DNA of 64,000 nucleotides from contig NZ_QEST01000216.1 of NCBI RefSeq assembly GCF_003311645.1, positions 46,100 through 110,099 on the forward strand, written 5' to 3'. Each line of letters starts with the position of its first letter. Position 1 is the stretch's first letter. The notes beneath the pieces are model-generated. The model saw only the letters and a program-made list of their open reading frames with translations. It was not told where the DNA came from and made no database searches. This document shows, one piece after another, positions 43,154-52,812 of this stretch. This DNA comes from Streptomyces sp. PT12 (GTDB lineage: Bacteria; Actinomycetota; Actinomycetes; Streptomycetales; Streptomycetaceae). The position numbers and the translations under genes were made by a program.

Positions 43154-44161
43154 GGTGACCGGGTCACGGCGCGAGGCGATCACCGCGCGCGCCAGCTTCC
43201 TCGGGCTGGTCAGATAGCCCCAGCCCCACGATAGGTGCATCGTCGCCAGCGCGAGCGGGATCCGCGCACGCGCCCCCAGCGTCAGGCCGCGCCCCGCGGG
43301 CAGCGAGCCAAGCCCTATCGCGGCCAGATAGCCCGCGGGCACGACGAACCCCCAGGGCGTCAGGGCCACTCCGGCCACCACTCCCGCCACGATCGCGAGC
43401 AGCGCGGCGGGCGGCGCGAGATAGCGGGGGTTGATCGACCCGGCGTGGTAACGCGCCACCACGTGCCGCCAACGCCCGTAGTTGCGGTACTGCTTGGCCA
43501 GCTCCCGCACCGATGGCCTGGGCCGGTAGGACACCAGCAGCTCGGGCGAGAACCAGATCAGCCCACCGGCCTGCCGGATCCTGTAGTTCAGCTCCCAGTC
43601 CTGCGCGCGGATGAACTCCTCGTTGTACCCGCCCTGTCGCTCGAGCACCTCGCGGCGGAACACCCCGAGGTAGACCGTCTCCGCCTCCCCGGCCGCGCCC
43701 CCGGTGTGGAACGCGGCGTTGCCCACGCCGATCCGCGACGTCATCGCGGCGGCGACGGCGCGCTCCCAGTCGTTCTCGCCCTCGGCGTGCATGATGCCGC
43801 CGACGTTCGCCGCGCCGGTCTCCGTCAGGAGCCGCACGGCGGTGGCGACATAGCCCTGCGAGAGCATGCCGTGCCCGTCCACGCGCACCACGACGGGGTG
43901 GCGGGAGGCGTTGATCGCGGCGTTGAGCCCGGCCGGGGTGCGGCCCGTGGGGTTGGGCACGGTCCGCACCCGGGGATCCGCGGCGACCAGCTCCGCGGCG
44001 ATCTCGTCCGTCCGGTCGGACGACGGGCCCAGCGCGATCACCACCTCGATCTCGCCGGGGTACTCCTGCTCCAGAATGTGCCGGACCGCGTCGCGCAGGT
44101 GCCGCTCCTCGTTGAGCACCGGCATGATCACGGACACCGCGGGGGTCGGAATGGTGGTCAC
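43145..44161 (-). CDS. Glycosyltransferase family 2, membrane-anchored
   Basis: A 338-residue GT-A enzyme. The N-terminal domain has VSVIMPVLNEERHLRDAV, IEVVIALGPSSDRTDE, VVVRVDGHGMLSQGYV (DxD-like site) and the acceptor/base region GGYNEEFIRAQDWELNYRIRQAGG. Two or three C-terminal hydrophobic helices anchor it to the membrane. It likely transfers a sugar to a lipid carrier or surface polymer. GTG 44161 is the start; TAACGT ends six bases before it, so the mRNA may be leaderless. It is divergent from the last LCP gene. Confidence 0.92.
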   Translation of the reverse strand: MTTIPTPAVSVIMPVLNEERHLRDAVRHILEQEYPGEIEVVIALGPSSDRTDEIAAELVAADPRVRTVPNPTGRTPAGLNAAINASRHPVVVRVDGHGMLSQGYVATAVRLLTETGAANVGGIMHAEGENDWERAVAAAMTSRIGVGNAAFHTGGAAGEAETVYLGVFRREVLERQGGYNEEFIRAQDWELNYRIRQAGGLIWFSPELLVSYRPRPSVRELAKQYRNYGRWRHVVARYHAGSINPRYLAPPAALLAIVAGVVAGVALTPWGFVVPAGYLAAIGLGSLPAGRGLTLGARARIPLALATMHLSWGWGYLTSPRKLARAVIASRRDPVTAP

Positions 44162-44255
44162 CGGCTCACGTTACCGCGATCGGGCGACCCGGACGCGCGC
44201 CACCCCAGGCCGTAGATCGTATGGACATACGGTGACGGGCGGGAGGTGACCGACG

Positions 44256-45344
44256 ATGCAGGTCCGACGCCGAGGCCGCCGCCGAAGCCGAGGCCGCCGC
44301 CCGGTTCCGCGGATCGCCGGGGCACTCGCCGCCCTGGTGCTGCTCACCAGCGGAGTGGGCCACGCGATGGTGACCTCCGCCGAGCACAACGTCCGCCGCG
44401 TGGACCCGTTCTCGGGCCTGCGCGACCGCCCCGACGCGGGCAGCGGCCTCAACATCCTGCTCATCGGCACCGACAGCAGGGACGGCCTGTCCGCCGACGA
44501 ACGCGCCAAGTACCACGTGGGCGACGCCTCGTGCCGCTGCGCCGACGCCGTTCTGCTGCTGCACGTGTCCGAGTCCCGCGAGCGCGCGACCGTCGTCAGC
44601 CTGCCGCGCGACTCCTACGCCGAGCTCCCCGAGCACACCTTCGCCCCCGACGACAGCCACCACACGCCGCACGCCGACAAGCTCAACGCCGCGCTCTCGC
44701 ACGGCGGTCCACCGCTGATGGTCAACACGGTCGAGGACCTGACGGGCCTGCGCGTGGACCACTACCTCGAGGTCAGCTTCGTCAGCTTCATGCGCGCCGT
44801 CGACGAGATCGGCGGCGTCGAGATCTGCGCCAAGCGCCCGCTGAAGGACCCCTACTCGGGGCTCGACCTCCCCGCGGGCACCAGCACCCTCGACGGCCCC
44901 ACGGCCCTCGCCTACGTCCGCGCCCGCCACCTCGACGGCACGTCCGACCTCGACCGGATGGAGCGCCAACAGCGCTTCCTCGCGGCGTTCCTCAAGGAGG
45001 CGGTCAGCACGGGCGTCCTGCTCAACCCGGCCCAGGTCAGCACGACGGCCGACGCCCTCCTCGACTCCGTCCGCGCCGACCCGGGCTTCGGCGCCGAACA
45101 GATGCTCCAACTCGCGGGCCTGATGCGCCACTTCACCACGGACGGCGCGCACTTCACCTCGGTCCCCGTGAAGGACCCCTCCCACCACGTCCCCGGCCTC
45201 GGCTCGACGGTCCGCTGGAACGAACAGGAGGCCACCCGCCTGTTCGACTCCCTGAGAACGGACACCCCCCTCCCCGAACCACCCCCGACCACCCCCCACT
45301 CCGAGGCCCAACCCCCGAAGAGCGCGGACGAGTTCGCCTGTTGA
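44256..45344 (+). CDS. LytR-CpsA-Psr family protein, minimal form
   Basis: 362 residues, the shortest LCP in the window. An Arg-rich cytoplasmic start and a TM helix (IAGALAALVLLTSGVGHAMV) precede the LCP domain with NILLIGTDSRDGLSADE, ADAVLLLHVSES, VVSLPRDSYAEL, HADKLNAALSHGG, VDHYLEVSFVSFMRAV and AYVRARHLDGTSDLDRMERQQRFL. There is no LytR_C domain. GGGAGG precedes ATG 44256. Glycopolymer ligation to peptidoglycan is the family role; substrate choice among the four paralogues cannot be told. Confidence 0.93.
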   Translation: MQVRRRGRRRSRGRRPVPRIAGALAALVLLTSGVGHAMVTSAEHNVRRVDPFSGLRDRPDAGSGLNILLIGTDSRDGLSADERAKYHVGDASCRCADAVLLLHVSESRERATVVSLPRDSYAELPEHTFAPDDSHHTPHADKLNAALSHGGPPLMVNTVEDLTGLRVDHYLEVSFVSFMRAVDEIGGVEICAKRPLKDPYSGLDLPAGTSTLDGPTALAYVRARHLDGTSDLDRMERQQRFLAAFLKEAVSTGVLLNPAQVSTTADALLDSVRADPGFGAEQMLQLAGLMRHFTTDGAHFTSVPVKDPSHHVPGLGSTVRWNEQEATRLFDSLRTDTPLPEPPPTTPHSEAQPPKSADEFAC

Positions 45345-45355
45345 GCGGCGCGGCC

Positions 45356-46678
45356 TCAGCGCACCTCGACGAACGCGTCCGGGGTGCGCGGGGGGCGGGG
45401 GGTGGCTGGGGTGGCCGCGTGGCCGATCGCCACCGTGCCCATCGGGTCCCACGACGCCGGGAGCGCCAGCACGTCGCGGACCACGTCGCGGCAGAACATC
45501 GTCGACGAGACCCACGCCGAGCCCAGGCCCTCGCCCGCGAGGGCGACCAGGAGGTTCTGCACGCCCGCGCCCACGGCCACCACGAACATCTCGCGCTCGG
45601 CCGCCGCCCTGCGGGCGTCCGGGTAGGGGTGGGCGCCATCGGCCACCAGGCAGGGCACCACCAGATACGGCGCCGCGCGCAGCACGTCGCCGCGGCGCAC
45701 ACGGCGGGCGATGCTCTCCTCGGGCCTGCCGTCCCCGCGCAGGTCCGCGATCCACGCCTCGCGCATCGCGTCGAGCAGCCGCGTCCTCGCCTCGGCCGAC
45801 TCGAGTAGCACGAAGCGCCACGGCGTCGTGTGGTGCGGCGCGGGGGCCGTGATCGCCGCGGCCACCGCGCGGCGCACCGCGGCGCCGTCCACCGGCGCGT
45901 CGGTGAACTCCCTGACCGTCCGCCGCAGCGTCACCGCCTCGCGGACGGCCTCGGACGTGCCGAGCCTGAACATGTCGTTGGCCGCGGGCCTGATCAGGTC
46001 GCGCGCGGTGCCGCCCGCGTCGGTGACCCGGTGGGCCAGGCCGCGGATCACCGCGACCGGCAGCCCGTCGACCTTCCCCTTGACCAGATCGCCCGCGCCC
46101 GCCAGCTCGTCGGCGACGGCGGTGAGGGTGACGCCGAGCTCGTTCCCGTGCGGGTCGGTGGTGCCGCGGAAGTCGTCGAGCACCTCGACCCCCGCCGCGC
46201 CGATCGCCACGTCCGTCTGCCCCTCGCGCCACGGGCGGCCGAACGTGTCGGTGACCACGACGCCGACCTCGACGGACAGCAGGTCGCGCAGCCCGCGCCT
46301 GATCCGCTCGGCGGAGGCGTCGGGGTCCTCGGGCAGCAACAGCACCGTTCCCGGCGGGGTGTTGGAGGCGTCGACGCCCGCGGCCGCCATCACGAAGCCG
46401 TGCCGCGACTGAACGATCCTGGCCGGTCCGCGGCGCGCGACGACGCGGACGGTCTCCTCGTCGATCGCCTCGTCCCGCCCTTCGGCCCGCCGGGTCCTGC
46501 CCTCGGCCTTGCTGACGACCTTGGACGTGACCACCAGCACGTCGCCGTCGGCGAGCCCCGGCAGCCCTGGCGCGGTGGCCGCGTCCGCGATCAGCTCGGC
46601 CAGCTCGTCCCCCGGCCTGACCTCGGGGATGCCGGGCAGCGCCCAGACCCGGTAGCCGGGGGCGGGTGAGGCGTTCAC
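45356..46678 (-). CDS. fbiB: Coenzyme F420-0:L-glutamate ligase / FMN-dependent reductase (bifunctional FbiB)
   Basis: 440 residues combining two enzymes. The N-terminal CofE domain (about 1-240) adds glutamates to F420-0: [68 protein letters not shown]. The C-terminal nitroreductase-like domain (about 245-440; [34 protein letters not shown]) reduces dehydro-F420-0 in this pathway. Starts at GTG 46678, overlapping the fbiA stop by four bases (GTGA). Confidence 0.94.
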   Translation of the reverse strand: MNASPAPGYRVWALPGIPEVRPGDELAELIADAATAPGLPGLADGDVLVVTSKVVSKAEGRTRRAEGRDEAIDEETVRVVARRGPARIVQSRHGFVMAAAGVDASNTPPGTVLLLPEDPDASAERIRRGLRDLLSVEVGVVVTDTFGRPWREGQTDVAIGAAGVEVLDDFRGTTDPHGNELGVTLTAVADELAGAGDLVKGKVDGLPVAVIRGLAHRVTDAGGTARDLIRPAANDMFRLGTSEAVREAVTLRRTVREFTDAPVDGAAVRRAVAAAITAPAPHHTTPWRFVLLESAEARTRLLDAMREAWIADLRGDGRPEESIARRVRRGDVLRAAPYLVVPCLVADGAHPYPDARRAAAEREMFVVAVGAGVQNLLVALAGEGLGSAWVSSTMFCRDVVRDVLALPASWDPMGTVAIGHAATPATPRPPRTPDAFVEVR

Positions 46679-47640
46679 GCCGCGCCCACCTCCTTCGCGA
46701 GGGCCAGCGCCTCGCGCGCCATGGCCTCGGCCGCCGCCGCGTCGGTCATCAGCAGCGGAACGGCCCGGCAGCGGATGCCGTCCGCCTCCACCGCCTCGAC
46801 CGCCGCGGCGTCCACCGTGTCCACGAGCCAGCCGTCGAGCAGCCCCGAGCCGTAGTGCCGCGCGACGCCAGCGGCCGTCGCGGGCACCCCGATCGCGGCG
46901 AGCACCTTGTCGGCCATGCCGCGCACCGGAGCGTCCCCGACGATGGGGGAGAGGCCGACGACCGGCACGCCCGCGTCGGCGATGGCCTCGCGCACACCGG
47001 GCACCGCGAGGATCGCGCCGACGCTCACCACGGGGTTGGACGGCGGGAAGACGATGACGTCGGCCGCGGCGATCGCCTCGAGCACGCCGGGCGCGGGCCG
47101 CGACCGCTCGGCCCCGACCGGCACGACGGCGTGCGCGGGAACGGCCGCGCGTAGCCGCACCCAGTACTCCTGGAAGTGCACGGCCTTGCGCCCCGCGTCG
47201 CCGTCGTCGATCAGCACATGCGTCTCGACGCGGTCGTCCGTCATCGGCAGCAGGGTCACGCCCGGCTTCCAGCGGCGGCACAGCGCCTCGGTGACGGCGC
47301 TCAGGGGGTAGCCCGCCGCGATCATCTGGGTGCGGACGACATGGGTGGCGAAGTCCCGGTCGCCCAGGCCGAACCACTCGGGCCCCACGCCGTAGGCGGC
47401 CAGCTCCTCCTTGACGGTGAACGTCTCGTCCGCCCGCCCCCAGCCCTGCTCCTCGTGGATGCCGCCACCCAGCGTGTACATCACCGTGTCGAGGTCGGGG
47501 CAGACCTTGAGGCCGAACAGGTGGATGTCGTCCCCGGTGTTGCCGATGACGGTGACGTCCGCGTCGGGGGCGGCGCGCCGCAAGCCGCGCAGGAAGCGGG
47601 CGCCGCCGATACCGCCGGACAGGACCACGATGCGTTGCAT
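46675..47640 (-). CDS. fbiA: 2-phospho-lactate / phosphoenolpyruvate transferase (F420 biosynthesis)
   Basis: A 321-residue CofD-type enzyme that joins a phospholactyl or phosphoenolpyruvyl group to Fo, giving (dehydro-)F420-0. Motifs: [66 protein letters not shown] and [24 protein letters not shown]. Start ATG 47640 is 13 bp after the cysteine-dioxygenase-like stop, so co-transcription is likely. CAGACT seven bases before the ATG could also give a leaderless start. Confidence 0.94.
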   Translation of the reverse strand: MQRIVVLSGGIGGARFLRGLRRAAPDADVTVIGNTGDDIHLFGLKVCPDLDTVMYTLGGGIHEEQGWGRADETFTVKEELAAYGVGPEWFGLGDRDFATHVVRTQMIAAGYPLSAVTEALCRRWKPGVTLLPMTDDRVETHVLIDDGDAGRKAVHFQEYWVRLRAAVPAHAVVPVGAERSRPAPGVLEAIAAADVIVFPPSNPVVSVGAILAVPGVREAIADAGVPVVGLSPIVGDAPVRGMADKVLAAIGVPATAAGVARHYGSGLLDGWLVDTVDAAAVEAVEADGIRCRAVPLLMTDAAAAEAMAREALALAKEVGAA

Positions 47641-47653
47641 GTGCCCCAGTCTG

Positions 47654-48175
47654 TCAGCAGGTGAGGGCCGCCCGGGGCGCGGGCTCCTCTCCCACCGGGC
47701 GCCCTGGGGCGGCGAGCCGCGGGTGCATGCGCATCTCGGTGAGGCCGGGGAAGTACACGTGCAGGCTGACGGCGGGCTCGAGCGAGACGTTGACCATCTC
47801 GTGGACATACCCGGGCGCGAACGCCCGCATCGAGCCCGGCGTGAGCACCCGCTCCCCGCGCCCCGCGGCGCTCTCCGTGAGCGCCCCCGACAGAACGGCG
47901 CAGACGCCCGACGACCTGCCGTGGTCGTGCCGTCCGCTGCCCTGCCCCGGCACCCAGCTCAGCAGCCAGACCTCATAGCCGGGGCCGGTGCGCAGCCGGT
48001 GGTACCACCGGCTGGCCGCGTCGTACCGCACCAGGGGCTGCCAACAGCTCCGGTCCTCGGCGATCCCGGCGACGAGCGCGGCGAACTCCGCGACGGTGGC
48101 CGGGTGTTCGGCGAGGGGCGGCAGCAGGTGCGGCAGCGCGGTGGGGTCACCGGCGATGGCGTTGTCGTTGTCCAT
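47654..48175 (-). CDS. Cysteine dioxygenase-type cupin protein
   Basis: A 173-residue cupin. The metal site reads GSGRHDHGRSSGVCAVLSG with iron ligands His/His and a later histidine in PGYVHEMVNVS, as in cysteine dioxygenase type I proteins that oxidise thiols to sulfinates. The N-terminal helix and WYHRLRTGPGYEVWLLSW strand fit the family. The ATG 48175 has only a weak ribosome-binding site. It precedes fbiA on the same strand and is divergent from whiB. Confidence 0.85.
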   Translation of the reverse strand: MDNDNAIAGDPTALPHLLPPLAEHPATVAEFAALVAGIAEDRSCWQPLVRYDAASRWYHRLRTGPGYEVWLLSWVPGQGSGRHDHGRSSGVCAVLSGALTESAAGRGERVLTPGSMRAFAPGYVHEMVNVSLEPAVSLHVYFPGLTEMRMHPRLAAPGRPVGEEPAPRAALTC

Positions 48176-48485
48176 GAGGTCTTGTCGTCTCGGTGCTTCT
48201 CTGTGTGGGCGTCACGACGGATGCGGTCGCGCGGGGGGTGTCAACGTCAGCGCGCGGCCGTCGGCATTCTTTCACCACTTCAGGTCGGCGGGCGCGAGGA
48301 AAGGTTTATGCCCGCCCGGATCGGACAGGTGCGCCCTCGTCCGCGGGGGTGGACGCCGTTGCGCACCCGTGATCCCACCGTGATCCGTGTCTCGATGGGA
48401 AGCGGCGGGCAACGATCCTGGGCCCCGGCTCGTCCTCCCTCGTGAGAGGTGTGCGAAGTGAGGGGAGAACGACCGGAATGCGCGG

Positions 48486-48513
48486 TTGCGTGCCAGGCGA
48501 GCTGGCATAGTTT
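48486..48513 (+). promoter_or_regulatory. Upstream whiB promoter candidate
   Basis: TTGCGT (48486-48491) and TAGTTT (48508-48513) are 16 bp apart, about 180 bp before the whiB start. S. coelicolor whiB is known to have two promoters; this may be the distal one. The match is moderate. Confidence 0.45.
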
Positions 48514-48542
48514 GTGCCGATTTGAACACTTTCCATGCGCTT

Positions 48543-48617
48543 GTGGTACCACAGGGTGAATCATCGGGTGAATAACTGATCGTGGCTTGACTGCCGCTGA
48601 GCACCCCACCTGTAATT
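48543..48617 (+). promoter_or_regulatory. Proximal whiB promoter with palindrome and direct repeats
   Basis: TTGACT (48588-48593) and TGTAAT (48612-48617) are 18 bp apart, giving +1 near 48624 and a leader of about 65 nt. Upstream lie a perfect 12-bp palindrome TGTGGTACCACA (48543-48554) and two GGGTGAAT direct repeats 12 bp apart (48555 and 48567). These are plausible sites for developmental regulators; which one binds is unknown. The remaining gap 48176-48485 shows no gene. Confidence 0.6.
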
Positions 48618-48689
48618 TCACTCATGTCGTTCGAGCGGTATCGATAACGGCGGCATCACGGGGAAGCAAAGAAGACGAGGGGCGCCCAT

Positions 48690-48953
48690 ATGACCGAGCT
48701 GTTCCAACAACTGCTGGTCGACCAGGCCGACGAGGAACTTGGCTGGCAGGAGCGCGCTCTGTGCGCCCAGACCGACCCCGAGTCCTTCTTCCCCGAGAAG
48801 GGCGGCTCCACACGCGAGGCCAAGAAGGTCTGCCTCGCGTGCGAGGTCCGTTCGGAATGTCTCGAATACGCCTTGGCCAACGATGAACGCTTCGGAATCT
48901 GGGGCGGATTGTCCGAACGTGAACGCCGCCGCCTGAAGAAGGCCGCCGTCTGA
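48690..48953 (+). CDS. whiB: WhiB, sporulation iron-sulfur regulator
   Basis: An 87-residue Wbl protein, founder type. The four cysteines that hold the 4Fe-4S cluster are C25, C48, C51 and C57, with the C-x2-C-x5-C spacing. GIWGG (69-73) forms the sigma-contact turn, followed by the basic DNA-binding tail RERRRLKKAA. Length and sequence match S. coelicolor WhiB, which works with WhiA to stop aerial growth and start septation. GAGGGG lies about eight bases before ATG 48690. Transcribed alone from two candidate promoters. Confidence 0.97.
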   Translation: MTELFQQLLVDQADEELGWQERALCAQTDPESFFPEKGGSTREAKKVCLACEVRSECLEYALANDERFGIWGGLSERERRRLKKAAV

Positions 48954-49116
48954 CCATCCCCCGCCCTGACCCGTTACGGACGGGTTCCTCCCGCGGGCGC
49001 TCGGGCGGGCCGTGACGGTCCCAACCGCTAGTGTGGTGCGCTGTCCGAGACGTTGCTCCGCCACCTTCGAGGGCGGCGACGTCCACACCGTCCAGCGAAC
49101 CGGGGCCCGCACCTCG

Positions 49117-52100
49117 ATGTCCGTGCACAGCCAGCAGGCGGCGCCGCAGCAGGCCGCCCATCCCGAATTCCCGCGGCACGTCGTCACCGCCGTGCTCGTC
49201 TCGCACGACGGCGAACGCTGGCTCCCCGACGTCCTGGCAGGACTGCTCGGACAGGACAGGCCCGTGCAGGACGTCATCGCGGCCGACACCGGGAGCGCCG
49301 ACTCGTCGGCCACCCTCGTCACCGAGGCCATCGGCGCCGAGCGCGTCCTCCACCTCGCCCGCCGCACCGGCTTCGGCAGCGCGGTCGAGGAAGCCGCCCG
49401 CACCGCCCCCGTGCTCACCCCCGACGACCTCCCCTATCTGCGCCGCCCCGACGCCTGGGACCCCATCACCCGCACGTGGGACACGAGCACCTACGACCTC
49501 CCCGAACTCCCGCACGGCGAGCCCGTCCACTGGCTCTGGCTCCTCCACGACGACGCCGCCCCCGAGCCCGAAGCGCTCGCCGAGCTGCTCCGCCAGGCGG
49601 ACGCCAGCCCATCGGCCGCCATCGTCGGAGCCAAGCTCCGCGGCTGGTACGACCGCAGGCAGCTGCTCGAGGTCGGCGTCTCCATCGCCAACAGCGGCCG
49701 CCGCTGGACGGGGCTCGACCGCCGCGAGCAGGACCAGGGCCAGCACGACCAGGTCAGGCCCGTCCTGTCCGTCTCCACCGCCGGGATGCTGATCCGGCGC
49801 GACGTCTACGAGCAGCTCGGCGGCTTCGACAAGCGCCTGCCGCTCATGCGCGACGACGTCGACCTCTGCTGGCGCGCCCAGGCCGCGGGCCACCGCGTGC
49901 TGATCGCCCCCGCCGCCGTGCTGCGGCACGCCGAGGCCGCCTCGCGCGAACGCCGTTCCATCGACTGCGCCGGGCGCCTCGGCGGCAGCCCGCACCGCGT
50001 CGACAAGGCCGCGGCCGCGTACACCCTGCTGGTCAACGCCCGTGGCCGCGCGCTCCCTTGGGTGCTGTTCCGGCTCGTACTCGGCACGTTGCTCCGCGTC
50101 CTCGGCTACCTCGTCGGCAAGCTGCCGGGGCGCGCGCTCGACGAGGCGGCCGGGCTGCTGTCCGCGCTGCTCCGCCCCGGCCGCGTGCTCGGCGCGCGCC
50201 GCAGGCGCGCCACGTCGGCCGCCGCTCTCGACCCGGGGGAGCTGCGCCCCCTCTTCCCACCGCCGCTCGCCACCGTCCGCACCACCCTCGAACAGGTCGT
50301 CAGCAACGTCGGCGGCCGTTCCGAGCCCGCCACGGCGGCCAGTGGGCGGCACGGCGCCGTCGAGTCGGGGCCCACGGACGACGAGGCCGACGACCTCCAA
50401 GTCGAGCAGTTCGCCCGCGTCCGCCGCCTGGTCCGCAAGCCGGGCCCCATGCTCTTCGCGATCCTGCTGATCGCCGCGCTGCTCGCGTGCCGCGACCTGA
50501 TCGGCGGCGGCGCGCTCACCGGCGGCGCCCTGCTGCCCGCGCCGGCGGACGCGGGCGCCCTATGGGACCGCTACCTGGAGACGTGGCAGCCCATCGGCGT
50601 CGGCGGCGATGAGTCGGCGCCGCCCCATCTCGCCCTGCTCGCCCTGCTGTCCACGGCCCTGCTCGGCAGCACCGGGCTCGCCATGACCCTGCTGCTCGTC
50701 GCCTCGGTCCCGTTGGCCGGGGCGAGCGCGTACTTCTCTTCGAGGCCGCTCGTCATGTCGCGCGTGCTGCGCGCGTGGGGCAGCATCGCCTACGCCTTCC
50801 TGCCCGCCGTCACCGGCGCGCTCGCCGGTGGCCGCGTCGGCACCGCGGTCCTCGCCGTGCTGCTCCCGCCGATGGCCCGCGCCGCCGTCACCGCCGCCGG
50901 ATACGCCGCGGGCGGCGGGCGCGGCTCGTGGCGCGCCGTCTGGGCGACCGCGCTGCTGCTGACCGTCTGCACCGCGTTTACCCCCGTGGTCTGGCCGCTG
51001 GCCGCCGTCCTCGCGATCGCCGCCATCGCCCTTCCGCCGCGCCCCGAGCCGGGGCTGCTGCGTGCCAAGGCCGTCAGGATGGCCGCCCTGCTGGCCACGC
51101 CCGTGCTGCTGCTCGGGCCCTGGTCGTGGTCGGCGCTGTTCGACCCCGAGGCGTTCCTGACCGAGGCGGGGCTGCCGTTCGAGACGGGCGGGGCCGACGC
51201 GTTCCAGCTCCTCAACATCAACCCCGGAGGCCCCGGCACCCCCGGCACCTGGCTGCTGATCGGGCTGCTGCTCGCCGCGCTCGCCGCGCTGCTGCGGCAC
51301 GAGCGGCGCCTGGCCGTCACCACCGCGTGGGCCACCGCGCTGGTCGCGCTCCTCTTCGCCGTCTGGTCCGACGGCGAGGGCTGGGCGGGGCCCGCCACTC
51401 TCGTCTACGGCCTGGCCCTGCTGAGCGCCGCCGTCCTCGGCGCCGACGGCGCCAGGTACCGGGTCGCCGCGCAGAGCTTCGGCTGGCGCCAGCCGCTCGC
51501 CGTCGCCATCGCGGGCGCCGCCGCCGCGGGCCCGCTGCTGGTCGCGGCGGGCTGGATCATCGGCGGCGCCGACGGCCCGCTCGAGCGCGCCAACCCCGTG
51601 CAGGTGCCCGCGTTCGTCGCGGAGGAGAGCTCCACGCGCGACCAGGCGCGCACGCTCGTGCTCGAGGGCAGCGGCGAGCCCGACGGGCCCGTCGGGCGCG
51701 TCGACTACACCCTGGTCCGCGGCTCGGGCGCCCGCCTCGGCGACGCCGACCTCGCCGAACTCCTGGGCGAGAACGCCCCGCTGAGCGCCGCCGTCGGCGA
51801 TCTCGCCGCGGGTTCTGGCGCCGACCAGACGACCGTGCTCGCCGCGTACGCCGTGCGCTATGTCCTGGTGCAGGACGGCTCGCCGCGCGAGCTGCACCGC
51901 GTCCTCGACACCACCCCGGGGCTCCAGCGCCTCAGCCAGGAGGACGGCAGCGCCCTGTGGCGCGTCGACCGCGAGGTCTCCCGCGTCATGGTGGTGCCCC
52001 CGCGGGAGGAGGGCGGAGCCGCCGCGGCCGTGCCCGTCGCGTCCGAGGCCGTCGAGGTCCACGCCGACGTGCCCGAAGGGCCCGAGGGCCGCGTGCTGCG

Positions 52101-52812
52101 GATGGCCGACGCCGTGTCCGACGGCTGGGTGGCCACGCTGGACGGCGAGCGGCTGACGCCCGTCACCGTGGGCGACTGGGCCCAGGGCTTCGAGCTGCCC
52201 GCGAACGGCGGCCGCCTCGACATCGTCCACGAGACCTCGGGCGGCCACACGCTGTGGACATGGGCGCAGGGCTTCGGCCTTGTGGTCCTCACGGTCCTCG
52301 CGCTGCCGGGCCGCCGCCGCGAGCTCGACGACGACCTGCCAGAGGAGCCCGCGCCCACCGCGCCCCCGACGGGCCGCCGCGCCAGGCGCGAGGCGGCGGC
52401 CGTCGCGGCGGCCGAGGCCCCCGGCGTTCCCGGTGAGGCGGGCGAGGGCCCCGAGACCGCGGAGTTCCCCGGCATCCCCGCCCAGTCCTCCGCGCCGCCA
52501 GAGGCGCCGCCCGCGTCGCCCGCCCAGGCCCCCGAGCCCGCCGCGCCCTACCCCGGCTACCCCGACCCGTACCACGAGCCCTACCGCGACGCGTACCAGG
52601 ACCAGGGCTACTACCAGCAGGGCGGCTACCAGGACCAGGGGCAGTACCCGCAGCAGCCGCAGCGTTACGGCGACCAGATCCCGCAGCAGCCACAGCCCTC
52701 CTACGACCCAGGCCACGACCCCCAACACCACGACCCCCAACACCACGACCCCCATCACACGGCGCCGTACGACTATCCGGCCGACTACGGCGACGGGAGC
52801 CCTCAGCAGTGA
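49117..52812 (+). CDS. Giant membrane glycosyltransferase, GT2 domain fused to a multi-helix domain
   Basis: About 1,231 residues. The GT2 domain (about 20-300) has VTAVLVSHDGERWLPDVL, DTGSADSSATLV, WLLHDDAAPEP (DxD-type) and MRDDVDLCWRAQAAGHRV. Two membrane segments follow near 310-345, then roughly a dozen helices between 420 and 860, and a soluble beta-rich extracytoplasmic part. The C-terminus is Pro/Gln/Tyr/His-rich with a DPQHH repeat (52711-52755). It resembles actinobacterial surface-polymer transferases. The start may be ATG 49117 (used) or GTG 49012; TAGTGT at 49028-49033 favours a start after it. Stop overlaps DUF5719 by GTGA. Confidence 0.88.
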   Translation: MSVHSQQAAPQQAAHPEFPRHVVTAVLVSHDGERWLPDVLAGLLGQDRPVQDVIAADTGSADSSATLVTEAIGAERVLHLARRTGFGSAVEEAARTAPVLTPDDLPYLRRPDAWDPITRTWDTSTYDLPELPHGEPVHWLWLLHDDAAPEPEALAELLRQADASPSAAIVGAKLRGWYDRRQLLEVGVSIANSGRRWTGLDRREQDQGQHDQVRPVLSVSTAGMLIRRDVYEQLGGFDKRLPLMRDDVDLCWRAQAAGHRVLIAPAAVLRHAEAASRERRSIDCAGRLGGSPHRVDKAAAAYTLLVNARGRALPWVLFRLVLGTLLRVLGYLVGKLPGRALDEAAGLLSALLRPGRVLGARRRRATSAAALDPGELRPLFPPPLATVRTTLEQVVSNVGGRSEPATAASGRHGAVESGPTDDEADDLQVEQFARVRRLVRKPGPMLFAILLIAALLACRDLIGGGALTGGALLPAPADAGALWDRYLETWQPIGVGGDESAPPHLALLALLSTALLGSTGLAMTLLLVASVPLAGASAYFSSRPLVMSRVLRAWGSIAYAFLPAVTGALAGGRVGTAVLAVLLPPMARAAVTAAGYAAGGGRGSWRAVWATALLLTVCTAFTPVVWPLAAVLAIAAIALPPRPEPGLLRAKAVRMAALLATPVLLLGPWSWSALFDPEAFLTEAGLPFETGGADAFQLLNINPGGPGTPGTWLLIGLLLAALAALLRHERRLAVTTAWATALVALLFAVWSDGEGWAGPATLVYGLALLSAAVLGADGARYRVAAQSFGWRQPLAVAIAGAAAAGPLLVAAGWIIGGADGPLERANPVQVPAFVAEESSTRDQARTLVLEGSGEPDGPVGRVDYTLVRGSGARLGDADLAELLGENAPLSAAVGDLAAGSGADQTTVLAAYAVRYVLVQDGSPRELHRVLDTTPGLQRLSQEDGSALWRVDREVSRVMVVPPREEGGAAAAVPVASEAVEVHADVPEGPEGRVLRMADAVSDGWVATLDGERLTPVTVGDWAQGFELPANGGRLDIVHETSGGHTLWTWAQGFGLVVLTVLALPGRRRELDDDLPEEPAPTAPPTGRRARREAAAVAAAEAPGVPGEAGEGPETAEFPGIPAQSSAPPEAPPASPAQAPEPAAPYPGYPDPYHEPYRDAYQDQGYYQQGGYQDQGQYPQQPQRYGDQIPQQPQPSYDPGHDPQHHDPQHHDPHHTAPYDYPADYGDGSPQQ

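Noticed and set aside
48272-48625. Small minus-strand frames upstream of whiB
   Set aside because: They overlap the promoter elements, lack a ribosome-binding site and have no recognisable domain or usual codon bias.
48622-50400. Long antisense frame across whiB and the glycosyltransferase start
   Set aside because: It covers the complement of conserved coding sequence and reads as low-complexity Gly/Arg/Ala/Val.
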